A stretch of DNA of 64,000 bases. Origin: Flavobacteriales bacterium (GTDB taxonomy: Bacteria > Bacteroidota > Bacteroidia > Flavobacteriales_F > PHOS-HE28). The notes below the pieces were generated by a model. The model worked only from the letters and a program-made list of their open reading frames with translations, was not told the origin of the DNA and searched no databases. The translations under genes and the position numbers were made by a program. The DNA is taken from the NCBI GenBank assembly GCA_020852835.1, contig JADZAC010000065.1:1-64000 (forward strand), given 5' to 3'. Numbering within the stretch: position 1 is the stretch's first letter; the number at the start of each line of letters is the position of its first letter. This document shows, piece by piece, positions 63,151 to 64,000 of the stretch.

Positions 63151-64000
63151 ACGGAAGGCATATCACTATCCTGATCGGATCAATTGCCATGGCCAGCATG
63201 GCGGCGCAGGCGCAGGACTGGTGCCCACAGGGGGCCAGGTGGGTGTACAGTGATGGTGTAGGTGGTGGGACCACAATAACGTATGCCGGTGATACGGTCG
63301 TGGATGGCTATGCCGGACAACGGTTCACGCGGTTTGAAGTCATGCAACTGCCCTGGGACCCGGATTCCATCATCAGTTCCTACGGCGCGGAGCTAGTGAC
63401 GCGCACTGAACCTGACATGGTGCTCTTCTGGTTGCCCGAACATCTGGTATGGGACACGCTGCATTGGTTTGGCGCGCAGCCTGGAGATCGCTGGTCACCG
63501 GGGTGGGAGTATGTCAGCGATCCACCGGACCCCAACTGCTTGGGCAGCTATTTACAGGTGGTGGATACCAGCTCAACGGTCGTTGATGGGATCACGCTTC
63601 GGACATTGAACCTGGAGAAACATCTTCCTGGGAGCCAGGAGACATGGGCATGCACCGTCATGGAGCGCGTGGGGAATGCCGAAGGATTCTTCTTGTTGGC
63701 ACCGCCAACCTGGTGCATTCCCACGGATGGAGATCAATCATTCAGTTGTTATGCAGACGATGAGATCCGCTACCCGCCATCCACTTTCCCATGTGGTTCA
63801 ACCACCTCCATGGAAGATCTTGAGCTTGACGCAATGGGCTTTACCATCCGTCCCATGCCCTTCTCAAACCATTTCATCCTGCATGGCCCATCAACTGTCA
63901 GGCTGGGAGAAGTGCGCCTGCTGGACCTTACCGGCCGTGAGGTGCTGCGGATGCCCTACACGGGAACGGGCATGGTGGTGGATGCCAGCGCGTTGCCCGC
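63147..64000 (+). CDS. Small secreted T9SS cargo protein, paralogue 2 (partial)
   Basis: Open to the window end; at least 284 residues. Signal peptide MNGRHITILIGSIAMASMAA (cut after AQAQ), mature start DWCPQGARWVYSDGVGGGTT with TITYAGDTVVDGYAGQRF, the same pattern as its neighbour (WCPxGAxW, GDxVxxxxxAQR/GQR). WFGAQPGDRWSP parallels FFGAVPGDHWQR. The end reads GFTIRPMPFSNHFILHGPST, VRLLDLTGREVLRMPY, typical of a type A T9SS domain that continues past position 64000. The ATG overlaps the previous stop by four bases, so the genes are coupled. Function unknown. Confidence 0.8.
   Translation, partial: MNGRHITILIGSIAMASMAAQAQDWCPQGARWVYSDGVGGGTTITYAGDTVVDGYAGQRFTRFEVMQLPWDPDSIISSYGAELVTRTEPDMVLFWLPEHLVWDTLHWFGAQPGDRWSPGWEYVSDPPDPNCLGSYLQVVDTSSTVVDGITLRTLNLEKHLPGSQETWACTVMERVGNAEGFFLLAPPTWCIPTDGDQSFSCYADDEIRYPPSTFPCGSTTSMEDLELDAMGFTIRPMPFSNHFILHGPSTVRLGEVRLLDLTGREVLRMPYTGTGMVVDASALP

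Overview
The window reads as a chromosomal segment of a high-GC, free-living Bacteroidota, most likely a member of the Flavobacteriales. Four things point there. The core gene blocks are flavobacterial: accA / dnaB / the dnaB-linked protein usually labelled asparagine synthetase B / DUF5606, then TPR protein / outer-membrane barrel / gyrB, and mdh and secDF. Many proteins carry type IX secretion (T9SS) C-terminal domains of type A (Por_Secre_tail-like) or type B (gliding-associated, CHU_C-like). Glutamine synthetase is of type III, and ppx, purM and prfA look Bacteroidota-like. Promoters resemble the Bacteroidota -7 box TAnnTTTG. No rRNA, tRNA, CRISPR array, complete insertion sequence or prophage was seen.

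Layout. 1-417: dispersed palindromic repeats. 418-7287: ispE, accA, a propeller-type lipoprotein, dnaB, the dnaB-linked protein and DUF5606. 7361-10534: a five-haem cytochrome and an M28 peptidase, both with T9SS tails. 10535-17759: a repeat island, a DPP-IV peptidase, murB, an orphan DUF433 protein, two glycosyltransferases and ftsE. 17953-24943: TPR protein, outer-membrane barrel and gyrB. 25075-35682 is the main accessory locus, all on the minus strand: an ECF sigma factor, a membrane-spanning PKD/CTD protein that looks like its anti-sigma partner, and two related giant adhesins. One adhesin has seven 79-residue repeats and an 11-C tract before its start. 35918-42935: mdh, an FG-GAP secreted protein, secDF and tatA. 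43195-52901: type III glutamine synthetase, a PorE-like OmpA protein, purM-prfA-folK-deoxynucleoside kinase and an OmpA/TPR lipoprotein. 52971-54770: a degraded island with an Rhs tail ending in a frameshifted LysM, a small membrane protein, an XRE-regulator remnant and tandem repeats. 54793-64000: a DUF3575 barrel, a secreted sugar dehydrogenase, YtxJ, a Pif1-like helicase, GIY-YIG, a cluster of palindromic repeats that runs into the end of ppx, and two tandem T9SS cargo genes, the last cut by the window edge.

How the genes fit together. A large share of the non-housekeeping genes concern the envelope. SecDF helps move proteins across the inner membrane. The PorE-like protein may belong to the T9SS outer-membrane complex. 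The T9SS cargo includes the cytochrome, M28 peptidase, FG-GAP protein, sugar dehydrogenase, adhesins and the terminal pair. The sigma/PKD-CTD pair is the best candidate for a little-described regulatory system: a membrane-anchored protein with a T9SS-like tail that may sense envelope or secretion state and control an ECF sigma factor, possibly acting on the neighbouring adhesins. Several genes have a -7 box only 5-6 bases before the start codon, which suggests leaderless transcripts.
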